From positions 1-7,287 of the forward strand of contig JAHDHM010000071.1 in the NCBI GenBank assembly GCA_020631315.1: a stretch of DNA of 7,287 nt, written 5' to 3'. Both the position numbers and the translations under genes were made by a program. The notes beneath the pieces were generated by a model, which ran no database searches, was not told where the DNA came from, and worked only from the letters and a program-made list of their open reading frames with translations. Within the stretch, counting starts at the first letter, position 1; the number at the start of each line of letters is the position of its first letter. This document shows, piece by piece, positions 1 to 5,558 of this stretch. Source of the stretch: Acidimicrobiales bacterium (lineage in GTDB: Bacteria > Actinomycetota > Acidimicrobiia > Acidimicrobiales > Poriferisodaliceae).

Positions 1-1
1 C

Positions 2-493
2 GACCTGTGCGAGGACCTGCGGGATGTCGGCATCCATCCCATCGGCGTCGACTTCTCGATGGGCATGATGCAGGCCCGTCGCACCGACGCACAGATGGTC
101 CAGGCCGACGTCCTGCGCCTGCCGATGCCCGACGCCTCGGTCGACGGCATGATCTGCGGCTTCGCGATGCGCAACTTCGTCGATCTGCCTGCGTTCTTCA
201 ACGAGCTCGGACGTGTGACGCGGCCCGGCGGGCGCATCGCGGTCGTCGATGCGTCAGAGCCCGAGAACCGGTTCGCCCGCCTCGGCCACGGCTTCTACTT
301 CGGGAAGGTGGTGCCGTTCGTCGGTGGCGTGCTGTCCGACAAGTCGGCCTACTCCTACCTGCCGGCGTCGTTGGCCTACCTGCCGCCGACACCCGAGCTG
401 ATGCAGATCGTGCGTGACGCAGGATTCGCCGACGCCGAGCGCAACGAGCTGACGCTCGGCGCCGCGCAACTCATCACCGGCACCCGGGACTGA
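2..493 (+). CDS. menG: Demethylmenaquinone methyltransferase (MenG/UbiE family), 5'-truncated by the window
   Basis: The last 163 residues of a class I SAM-dependent methyltransferase are visible. The frame is open from base 2, so the ATG at 59 is an internal Met (residue 20 of the visible part), not the start. Family members are about 230 residues, so roughly 70, including the glycine-rich SAM motif, lie outside the window. Visible landmarks are the post-I strand GVDFS (residues 15-19), the acidic-loop segment ADVLRLP with PDASVDG (from residue 35), GFAMRN (53-58), RVTRPGGRIAVVDAS (71-85), and YSYLP followed by YLPPTPELM in the C-terminal third. The RV..PGG...(D/E).S stretch matches the UbiE/MenG signature, with Arg for Lys and Asp for Glu. 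In the family this enzyme methylates demethylmenaquinone to menaquinone in the last step. I chose MenG over UbiE because Actinobacteria use menaquinone and menA lies 1.1 kb away. It converges on the flippase-like gene with 23 bp between the stops. Confidence 0.9.
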   Translation, partial: DLCEDLRDVGIHPIGVDFSMGMMQARRTDAQMVQADVLRLPMPDASVDGMICGFAMRNFVDLPAFFNELGRVTRPGGRIAVVDASEPENRFARLGHGFYFGKVVPFVGGVLSDKSAYSYLPASLAYLPPTPELMQIVRDAGFADAERNELTLGAAQLITGTRD

Positions 494-516
494 CCCGACC
501 CGACGGCCGGCCGGCG

Positions 517-1557
517 CTACGTCGCGGCGTCGACCGGCGTCGGGAAGCGGACGCGGAACGCGATCCATGCGCCGGCCCCGGCCAGGATCGGCAGCCAGTA
601 GCTCACGAGCCGGTAGGCCAGCGTCGCGAGGACAGCACGACCGGGGCTGACGCCCGCCGCGATCAGCGCTGCGGTGAGCCCCGCCTCGACGAACCCGATG
701 CCGCCCGGCGTGATCGGGACCATCGACAGCACCGCACCGGCCACGTAGGCCAGGAGGACGAGCGACACCCGACGGTCGTCGCCGACGGCCACGAGCGCGG
801 CCAGCAACGCGTAGAAGTCGAACAGCCACTTGGCGATCGACGCCATGGCAGCACGCCACCAGGACGCGCCGAGCGAGGACACGACGGCGTCCCGTTCGCT
901 GATGAGCCGCTCCGGCAACGGGACGGCGCCCGGCGCCGTCGGACGGATGCGTTCGATCACTCGCCCCATCGCCCGCAACGCACGTTCGGACCGTGCGAGG
1001 TACACCCCGCCGGCCCCGACGACCGCGAGCATGATGCCGCCGATCCACGCTGCCCTGGCGATCGTGTCGGGCACCGGCATGCCGGCGATGATCGCCGGGA
1101 CCGAGATGATCGGCAGGACGAACAGCGACGCCGTCGTCATGACCGACAGTGCGGTCAGTGCTGCGGCAGCGGTCGCCGGGTCTGCTCCGGCACGTCGCAT
1201 CATCGAGAACTGCAGCGCACCACCGGTCGCTGCGCCGCCGGGCACGACTCGGCTCACCGCGTTGCTCACGAGATGCGAGGTGATCAGCTCGAACCAGCCC
1301 GCTCGCTCGAACGCCAGCCGCTGCAGATACCAGACCGCGGCGAAGCTGATCAGCTCCGCCAGCAGCATGAGTGCGAACCAACCCGGTGCGATGTCGGACA
1401 GACGAGGCCACGCCTCGAGCACCTCGGTCAACGACGGGGCGACGAGGTACAGCGCGATCGCGGTGATCGCGAGCATCAACAGTCGACCCCGGCCGAAGAT
1501 CCGGGTCAGCCCGGAGGACGTGCCCCCGGAGTCCTCGTCATCGAGCGCTGACGACAT
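517..1557 (-). CDS. Flippase-like integral membrane protein (LPG_synthase_TM / UPF0104 / YbhN family)
   Basis: A 346-residue polytopic membrane protein. Hydrophobic segments are visible at about residues 27-48, 60-82, 128-160, 168-187, 236-258, 264-284, 286-302 and 308-335. Two family hallmarks are present: the N-terminal half has SNAVSRVVPGGAATGGALQ (98-116), with the conserved Asn and Pro-Gly-Gly, and the C-terminal half has PITPGGIGFVEAG (281-293), followed by an Arg in a Tyr/Trp-rich helix (YRLVSYW). The domain is the membrane part of lysyl-phosphatidylglycerol synthase (MprF); the cytoplasmic aminoacyl-transferase domain is absent, so this is a stand-alone lipid translocase-like member with unknown substrate. 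The start is ATG 1557; no good Shine-Dalgarno is visible, but a TACGGT hexamer sits 8 nt upstream, favouring a leaderless transcript. It lies 66 bp downstream of menA on the same strand, so it may be read from its own promoter, by read-through, or both. Confidence 0.85.
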   Translation of the reverse strand: MSSALDDEDSGGTSSGLTRIFGRGRLLMLAITAIALYLVAPSLTEVLEAWPRLSDIAPGWFALMLLAELISFAAVWYLQRLAFERAGWFELITSHLVSNAVSRVVPGGAATGGALQFSMMRRAGADPATAAAALTALSVMTTASLFVLPIISVPAIIAGMPVPDTIARAAWIGGIMLAVVGAGGVYLARSERALRAMGRVIERIRPTAPGAVPLPERLISERDAVVSSLGASWWRAAMASIAKWLFDFYALLAALVAVGDDRRVSLVLLAYVAGAVLSMVPITPGGIGFVEAGLTAALIAAGVSPGRAVLATLAYRLVSYWLPILAGAGAWIAFRVRFPTPVDAAT

Positions 1558-1565
1558 CGCCGACC

Positions 1566-1571
1566 ACCGTA
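1566..1571 (-). promoter_or_regulatory. Candidate -10 element (TACGGT) for the flippase-like gene
   Basis: On the minus strand TACGGT (TANNNT pattern) ends exactly 8 nt before the ATG at 1557. This is the spacing expected when transcription starts at or within a base or two of the start codon. No TTGACA-like -35 box is recognisable about 17 nt further upstream. The same heptamer TACGGTG occurs at the same distance before the SDR gene. This is a sequence pattern only; no transcription start is known. Confidence 0.45.
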
Positions 1572-1623
1572 GGCCACGAGCAACCGGGATGGCCTCGTCC
1601 TCGCCGACGGCGGTTCGCGGCTG

Positions 1624-2502
1624 CTACAGGGCGATACCGACCGCGTAGAGCACGCCGGCCGCCATCTGCAGCTTGCCGGTTCCCGCGAGCACGGCGATCA
1701 GGTCACGACCCAACGCTCCTGAACGGACGATGCGGATCGGGCCGATCGCCAACGGCGCAGCGAGCACCGCGATCCAGGCCCACGGCCGATCGATCGACGT
1801 CGCGACCATGATCACGAACACGGTCACGATGGTCAGTGTGAACCAGGTCCGGGTCCTGGCGTCGCCGAGCCGCACCGCCATGGTCCGCTTGCCCGCGACC
1901 GTGTCACCGGGGATGTCTCGCAGGTTGTTGGTGATCAGCAGCGCGACGGCGAGCAGCCCGACCGGCACCGAGGCGACAAGGGCGAGTGCCGTCAGCTGCT
2001 CGGTCTGCACGAACGCCGTCCCCGCCGTGGCGACGACGCCGAAGTAGACGAACACGAAGATCTCGCCGAGGCCCTCGTAGCCATAGGGCCGGGGGCCGCC
2101 CGTGTACCCCCACGCGGCGGCGATCGCTGAGGCGCCGACGGCGATGAGCCACCAGCTCGTGGCCACGGCCAGCACCAAGCCGACGACAGCGGCGACGGCG
2201 AAGCTCAGCAGCGCAGCGCCCTTGACGGCCGATGGCGTGGCCGAACCCGAGGCGACCAGTCGCATCGGGCCGACCCGGTCGTCGTCGGTCCCACGCACCC
2301 CGTCGGAGTAGTCGTTCGCATAGTTGACGCCGAGCTGCAGGGCGAGCGCCACGATCGCGGCGAGCGCCGCTCGCCACCAGATCACGCCGGTTTCGGCATG
2401 GGCCACAGCGGTACCGACCGCGACGGGAACGACCGCGGCAGGCAGAGTTCGTGTTCGTGCGCCGGCCACCCAGTCGGCGGTCGACGTTCCGGCGATCTGC
2501 AC
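1624..2502 (-). CDS. menA: 1,4-dihydroxy-2-naphthoate polyprenyltransferase MenA
   Basis: A 292-residue UbiA-superfamily prenyltransferase of normal MenA length. In the family it attaches the polyprenyl chain to 1,4-dihydroxy-2-naphthoate at the cytoplasmic membrane, giving demethylmenaquinone. The N-terminus has the MenA-typical ARTRTLPAAVVPVAVGTA (15-32). The first Asp-rich motif is NYANDYSDGVRGTDDDRVGP (60-79), and the second is NNLRDIPGDTVAGKRT (192-207), which bind Mg2+-diphosphate and prenyl diphosphate in this superfamily. Eight or nine hydrophobic helices fill the rest. The start is a GTG at 2502, separated by a single base from the TGA of the upstream SDR gene; there is no ATG before the conserved ARTRTLP block and no clear Shine-Dalgarno, so expression probably depends on translation of the SDR gene. 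The demethylmenaquinone methyltransferase gene lies nearby on the other strand, which supports the assignment. Confidence 0.93.
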   Translation of the reverse strand: MQIAGTSTADWVAGARTRTLPAAVVPVAVGTAVAHAETGVIWWRAALAAIVALALQLGVNYANDYSDGVRGTDDDRVGPMRLVASGSATPSAVKGAALLSFAVAAVVGLVLAVATSWWLIAVGASAIAAAWGYTGGPRPYGYEGLGEIFVFVYFGVVATAGTAFVQTEQLTALALVASVPVGLLAVALLITNNLRDIPGDTVAGKRTMAVRLGDARTRTWFTLTIVTVFVIMVATSIDRPWAWIAVLAAPLAIGPIRIVRSGALGRDLIAVLAGTGKLQMAAGVLYAVGIAL

Positions 2503-2503
2503 G

Positions 2504-3268
2504 TCAGCCGATCTTGTCGAACCCGATCAGGCCACCACCGTCGATCACGATCGTCTGACCCGTGATCCAGCTCCCGGTGTCCGCGGCGAGGAACAAGGCC
2601 GCGGCTGCGATGTCGTCGGTCTCGCCGAGGCGCTTCAGCGGGTACGCCTGCGCGACCTGGTCCCCGCGGCCCTCGTCCCACAGTGCGCGTGCGAAGTCGG
2701 TCTTGATCAGGCCCGGACCGATGGCGTTGACGCGGGCCTTGGGACCGAGCTCTGCGGCCAGCTGCTTGGTGAGGTGGATGAGGGCGGCCTTCGTGATGTC
2801 GTACACCCCGATCGTGCGGCTGGTGGACAAGCCACCGACCGACGAGATGTTGACGACGGAGCACCCGCCATCGCTGTCGGCCATCGACTGCTTCCACGCT
2901 TCCTGGGTCCAGACCAGCGGCGCGGTGACGTTGACCGAGAGCGTCTTGTCCCAGCGGGGCAGGTCGACGTCGATCGTCGGGCCGGCGTACGGGTTGGTCG
3001 CCGCGTTGTTGACCAGCACGTCGACCCTGCCGAACTCCTGCACGACGGCTGCGGTGACGTCGGCAGCCACCTGCGGGTCGCCGACGTTGCCGGCCATCCA
3101 GCGACAGCCGTGCCCGATCTCGGCCGCAGCGGCCTCGCAGGCGTCGGCCTTGCGCGACACGATCATCACCTGCGCGCCGGCCTGGGCGTAGCGCTTGGCG
3201 ATCGCGAGGCCGATACCTCGGGATCCGCCAGTGACGAGAGCGACCTTGTCGTCGAGACGTAGTTCCAT
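2504..3268 (-). CDS. Short-chain dehydrogenase/reductase (classical SDR, FabG-like)
   Basis: A 254-residue classical SDR with a complete active site. The cofactor motif TGGSRGIG is at 13-20, NNAA at 87-90, catalytic Asn113 (SVNVTAP), Ser143 (ISSVGG), and Tyr156/Lys160 (YDITK). The C-terminal half has NAIGPGLIKTDF (181-192), and the closing region has WITGQTIVIDGGG (234-246). SVSRK after strand 2 (residues 37-40 read VSRK) suggests NADPH preference, which is inference. The open frame extends 45 codons further upstream, but that stretch has no SDR similarity and the conserved N-terminus (MELRLDDKVALVTGG) begins at ATG 3268, so I place the start there; a TACGGT hexamer 8 nt upstream supports it. 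The substrate cannot be named. The gene is one base upstream of menA and is probably co-expressed with it, but no SDR step is known in the standard menaquinone pathway, so the link may be regulatory only. Confidence 0.9.
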   Translation of the reverse strand: MELRLDDKVALVTGGSRGIGLAIAKRYAQAGAQVMIVSRKADACEAAAAEIGHGCRWMAGNVGDPQVAADVTAAVVQEFGRVDVLVNNAATNPYAGPTIDVDLPRWDKTLSVNVTAPLVWTQEAWKQSMADSDGGCSVVNISSVGGLSTSRTIGVYDITKAALIHLTKQLAAELGPKARVNAIGPGLIKTDFARALWDEGRGDQVAQAYPLKRLGETDDIAAAALFLAADTGSWITGQTIVIDGGGLIGFDKIG

Positions 3269-3276
3269 GCGGCCGC

Positions 3277-3282
3277 ACCGTA
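3277..3282 (-). promoter_or_regulatory. Candidate -10 element (TACGGT) for the SDR-menA unit
   Basis: On the minus strand TACGGT is followed by 8 nt (GCGGCCGC) and then the ATG at 3268. There is no Shine-Dalgarno in those 8 nt, so a leaderless mRNA is the simplest reading. No convincing -35 box is seen. The element sits in the 133-bp gap (3269-3401) between the divergent SDR and lipoprotein genes. Confidence 0.45.
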
Positions 3283-3387
3283 GTCCCTGACCGTCCACCT
3301 GCTGCGATCCGCAGGGCCGCCCGATCCGGCGGGCGTTGATCCGATGCGCGCCGGCCGGGGTGAAGCCATCCGATGAGAAGACCCACG

Positions 3388-3393
3388 TACCCT
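3388..3393 (+). promoter_or_regulatory. Candidate -10 element (TACCCT) for the lipoprotein gene
   Basis: TACCCT fits TANNNT and is followed by 8 nt (TGGCGACC) and then the ATG at 3402. No Shine-Dalgarno precedes the start, which suggests a leaderless transcript. It also supports ATG 3402 over the in-frame ATG at 3336, whose extra residues would precede the signal peptide. No clear -35 box was found. Confidence 0.42.
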
Positions 3394-3401
3394 TGGCGAC
3401 C

Positions 3402-4094
3402 ATGACCCCCCGTCGCCCCCGCCGCCGTCATGCGCTCACCGCCGCCGTGGCCGTCGTCCTGCTCCTCCTCGCTGCATGCGGTGGCGACGACTCGTCGCTC
3501 AGCGCGCCCGAGACCACCGCCGCCCCGACGACCGCCGCTGCGACCGACACCACCGCCGCCTCCGTCGACGTGCCCACCGCCGACGACGCCACTGACGACG
3601 ACGAGACCGACCGGGGCGAGACGACCGGCACCGCCGCCGAGACCACCGTCGTCGCAGCCTCCGATGACGACGCCCAGCTGGAGACGACCGAGACCTCCGA
3701 GGGCGCCAGCGATGACGGCGATGAGGCCGTCGACACGACCGCGGTGTTCACCTCGTCACCTCCGCCCGCCGAGGAGAAGGTCGGTTGCCCCGATGGTCTC
3801 ATCCTCGTCGGCAGCGACGGCGAAGAGCCCATCTGCTCGCAGCCCGGCGCCGGATGCCCTGAGGGCTATCGCCTCATCGGCGGCGACAACGGTGCGGCAC
3901 TGTGCCAGGACGACGGCGGCACCGTGCTGCGCGTCAGCCCGGACGGCTCCGTGGCGCCCTACGACGACCAGACGTTCGCCGGCCCCGTGTGCCGCCGCCT
4001 CGACGAGAACGGCAACCTCATCGGCATCGGCCTCGCCACCAGCCAGGAAGAGTGCGAGGAAGTCGGCGGCGAGTACCTCCCCGACGGTCTCTGA
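3402..4094 (+). CDS. Secreted lipoprotein with acidic Thr/Ala-rich linker and Cys-rich repeat domain, function unknown
   Basis: A 230-residue protein with three parts. Residues 1-25 form a lipoprotein signal peptide: a basic n-region (RRPRRRH), a hydrophobic core, and the lipobox LLAAC with the lipidated Cys26. Residues 27-125 are low complexity, rich in Thr, Ala, Asp and Glu, presumably a disordered acidic spacer lifting the domain off the membrane. The C-terminal domain (126-230) has six cysteines: 129, 145, 152, 168, 197 and 218. C129-C145 and C152-C168 are two copies of one module, C-P-(D/E)-G-x2-L-(I/V)-G-x-D-x5-C, 23 residues apart. The last segment, with SQEECEEVGGEY, differs. The cysteines probably form disulfides outside the membrane. 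I do not recognise a named domain. The gene is divergent from the SDR-menA unit and converges on the nitroreductase gene. Confidence 0.85.
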   Translation: MTPRRPRRRHALTAAVAVVLLLLAACGGDDSSLSAPETTAAPTTAAATDTTAASVDVPTADDATDDDETDRGETTGTAAETTVVAASDDDAQLETTETSEGASDDGDEAVDTTAVFTSSPPPAEEKVGCPDGLILVGSDGEEPICSQPGAGCPEGYRLIGGDNGAALCQDDGGTVLRVSPDGSVAPYDDQTFAGPVCRRLDENGNLIGIGLATSQEECEEVGGEYLPDGL

Positions 4095-4133
4095 GCCGCT
4101 CCCTTCGGTCACTCACCGCCGTTCGTGACCGGC

Positions 4134-4182
4134 TCGGCCCGCCACGAAACGCTCCGCAGCGCCAAGCGTTCGGCGGAGCCGA
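4134..4182. terminator. Nested inverted repeat between convergent genes, possible bidirectional terminator
   Basis: The 120-bp gap (4095-4214) between the convergent lipoprotein and nitroreductase genes contains a nested hairpin. The outer arms TCGGCCCGCC (4134-4143) and GGCGGAGCCGA (4172-4182) pair over 10 bp with one bulged A. The inner arms AACGCT (4148-4153) and AGCGTT (4165-4170) pair over 6 bp. An alternative pairing is GCTCCGC (4151-4157) with GCGGAGC (4173-4179). A smaller inverted repeat, GGTCAC/GTGACC (4107-4112, 4125-4130), lies just before it. No T-run follows on either strand, so this is not a textbook intrinsic terminator; the terminator role rests on position and pairing. Confidence 0.4.
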
Positions 4183-4214
4183 AGGCGGGAAGCGAGGCGT
4201 CAGCCGAGCGGCGG

Positions 4215-4796
4215 TCACCAGGTGTTGCGGTGGATGACCTCGTCGAGGGGGCGTCGGGCTCGGTCGGCTGACCTGCCGGGTTCGTCCGGTGCCGGCCACC
4301 CGAGCGCCAGGGTGCCGGTCGTGACCATCCGTTCGGGCACGCCGAAGGTGGCGCGCACCGCAGCGGCGTGGTCGAACTGGCCGAAGAAGGCCACACCGAG
4401 GCCCACGTCGATGGCGGCCAGCTGCACCGCCAACGCGGTCATCGACGCATCGACCAACCAATAGGGCGTCGCCCACGCGTCGGCGCCCACGCCCAGGCCC
4501 GTCCCGGCCTTGTCCTGCTCGGCGTATCGCTCGACGTAGGCGTCGGGATCCCCGTACACCGAGACCAACACGGGTGCGTCGAACAGACCCTGCCAGCGGA
4601 ACCCGGCTCGACGTTCGGGCGTGAACGTGGTGGACCAGTAGCGGTCCACGGCCTCCGGCTCGTCGAGGACGAGCAGCTCCACCCCTTGGGTGTTGCCGGC
4701 CGTCGGCGTGCGCCGTGCCGCGTCGAACAGCTGGTCGAGCAGGGCGCGGTCGATCGGGCGTTGTTGGAACGCTCGTGTCATGCGCCGGCGGCGCAT
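4215..4796 (-). CDS. Nitroreductase-family flavoprotein
   Basis: A 193-residue protein of the FMN-dependent nitroreductase family, which generally reduces nitro groups, quinones or flavins with NAD(P)H. The N-terminus RRRRMTRAF (2-10) holds the arginines that bind FMN phosphate, followed by PI and a helix to AARRTPTAGNTQG (26-38), the FMN-binding SAGNxQ-type motif. The C-terminal half has GLGVAFFGQFDHAAAVRATF (132-151), then GVPERMVTTGTLALGWP (152-168), the usual closing strand of the fold. The middle segment (DKAGTGLGVGADAW, then PYWLVDASM) resembles the subgroup found in Actinobacteria. The length is at the short end of the family. The start ATG 4796 lies 17 bp after the stop of the GNAT-like gene; the frame stays open a little further upstream into that gene but offers no ordinary start codon there. 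It is probably co-transcribed with the GNAT-like gene. The substrate is unknown. Confidence 0.85.
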   Translation of the reverse strand: MRRRRMTRAFQQRPIDRALLDQLFDAARRTPTAGNTQGVELLVLDEPEAVDRYWSTTFTPERRAGFRWQGLFDAPVLVSVYGDPDAYVERYAEQDKAGTGLGVGADAWATPYWLVDASMTALAVQLAAIDVGLGVAFFGQFDHAAAVRATFGVPERMVTTGTLALGWPAPDEPGRSADRARRPLDEVIHRNTW

Positions 4797-4813
4797 GAGT
4801 CGGTCGAACTCGC

Positions 4814-5473
4814 TCAGAGCTGCTTCTCGAGCAGTTCGGACATGGCCCAGGCGAACATGATGCGGCAGTCGCCGTTGGCCGCGTCGACGTCGGCGAACAT
4901 CTCGGCGACCTCGGGGTCGACGTCCTTCGACGCGTGGTGATCGATGACGCCCGCGGGTGTACCCGAGCCCGTGACCTTGAACTCGCGCTTGGCGTAGTCG
5001 CCGCCGGGAGCGAGGCGCCGGTCGAGACGCTGCCCCCAGGCACGATCCTCACCCGACGGCTTGTAGCCAGGGCGGGGGCACAGGTCGTCGAACAGCGCGA
5101 AGGCCTCGACCCCACCGGGAGTACCGACGCAGGCGCCGTAGAGGACGTCCTCGTCGGGGAAGGCGAGCACGGCGCGGCGCATCTGTTCGTTCACGATGGC
5201 CCGCATGGTGGTCCCACGCTTCGAGTTGTCACGGGTGACGAGGGCGCCGACGAGGATCGCCGGAGTGCCGCCCACCCGCTCGAGCGTGAACATGACGAAG
5301 CCGACGAGACGCTGGCCGTCTCGAGCGAGGCCCACCAGGACCCAGTTCTTGGACACCTCGGTGACCCAGTCGGCATCGTGAGGTGCCGCGCCTTCGGCCG
5401 CCAGTTCGGCCATCTCGTTGATCTCGTCCTCGGACAGCGCGGTGCAGTCCTTGGTCGCGACGTCGATCGCCAT
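4814..5473 (-). CDS. Conserved-looking hypothetical protein, possible GNAT-type acetyltransferase fold
   Basis: A 219-residue soluble protein that I do not firmly recognise. The central part looks like a GNAT core: WVLVGLARDGQRLVGFVMFTL (44-64) reads as a beta-hairpin, ILVGALVTRDNSKRGTTM (73-90) as the acetyl-CoA strand plus a basic phosphate-binding turn, and RAIVNEQMRRAVLAF (91-105) as the following helix. The exact Q/RxxGxG/A signature is absent. The C-terminal part has a His-His in GVIDHHASK (175-183) and an acidic helix ending in a basic tail (EKQL). There is no signal peptide and no membrane segment. The start is ATG 5473, with a purine-rich GGGGGCGGA about 5 nt upstream acting as a weak ribosome site. 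A TAGACT hexamer about 43 nt upstream could be its -10 element. It is followed 17 bp later by the nitroreductase gene. The coding assignment is solid; the fold assignment is a guess. Confidence 0.75.
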   Translation of the reverse strand: MAIDVATKDCTALSEDEINEMAELAAEGAAPHDADWVTEVSKNWVLVGLARDGQRLVGFVMFTLERVGGTPAILVGALVTRDNSKRGTTMRAIVNEQMRRAVLAFPDEDVLYGACVGTPGGVEAFALFDDLCPRPGYKPSGEDRAWGQRLDRRLAPGGDYAKREFKVTGSGTPAGVIDHHASKDVDPEVAEMFADVDAANGDCRIMFAWAMSELLEKQL

Positions 5474-5515
5474 TCGTGTTCCGCCCCCAAGCGTGCAGCA
5501 ATGTCGGAAGCGGAC

Positions 5516-5521
5516 AGTCTA
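5516..5521 (-). promoter_or_regulatory. Candidate -10 element (TAGACT) for the GNAT-like/nitroreductase pair
   Basis: TAGACT on the minus strand lies in the 85-bp gap (5474-5558) between bpa and the GNAT-like gene, about 42 nt before the ATG at 5473, leaving room for a leader of roughly 35 nt. It is one of few AT-containing hexamers in the gap. No -35 match was found at 16-18 nt spacing. Confidence 0.35.
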
Positions 5522-5558
5522 GTCCAGCTCTTCGGGACCTCTCGCCCGGGCAGGCGGG

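Noticed and set aside
494..516. A GGCCGGCC-type palindrome between menG and the flippase-like gene as a terminator.
   Set aside because: The gap is only 23 bp, the palindrome leaves no loop and no T-run follows; chance in GC-rich DNA is enough.
254..1411. A long minus-strand open frame of 385 codons, out of frame with the flippase-like gene and running under the end of menG.
   Set aside because: Its product is Arg/Gly/Ala/Pro-rich with no domain pattern, while the two genes it overlaps have clear family motifs. This is the usual long shadow frame of GC-rich DNA.
830..1648. A plus-strand open frame of 272 codons antisense to the flippase-like gene.
   Set aside because: Ser/Ala/Thr/Pro-rich composition without motifs; the sense strand encodes a recognisable membrane protein.
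3336..3401. An earlier ATG for the lipoprotein at 3336.
   Set aside because: It would put 22 polar residues before the signal peptide; ATG 3402 gives a normal lipoprotein signal and has TACCCT 8 nt upstream.
3269..3403. A 45-codon N-terminal extension of the SDR up to 3403.
   Set aside because: The extension has no SDR similarity, overlaps the lipoprotein start, and the standard SDR N-terminus begins at ATG 3268 next to a -10-like box.
2382..3431. A minus-strand open frame of 349 codons overlapping the SDR gene in another frame.
   Set aside because: Arg/Gly/Pro-rich shadow; the SDR frame has every catalytic motif.
3428..3832. A Ser/Val/Ala-rich minus-strand open frame antisense to the lipoprotein.
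   Set aside because: It mirrors the repetitive Thr/Ala/Asp codons of the lipoprotein linker; low-complexity shadow.
5541..5557. A CGCC/GGCG hairpin just after the bpa stop as a terminator.
   Set aside because: Only about 4 bp of stem and no T-run; not distinguishable from background.
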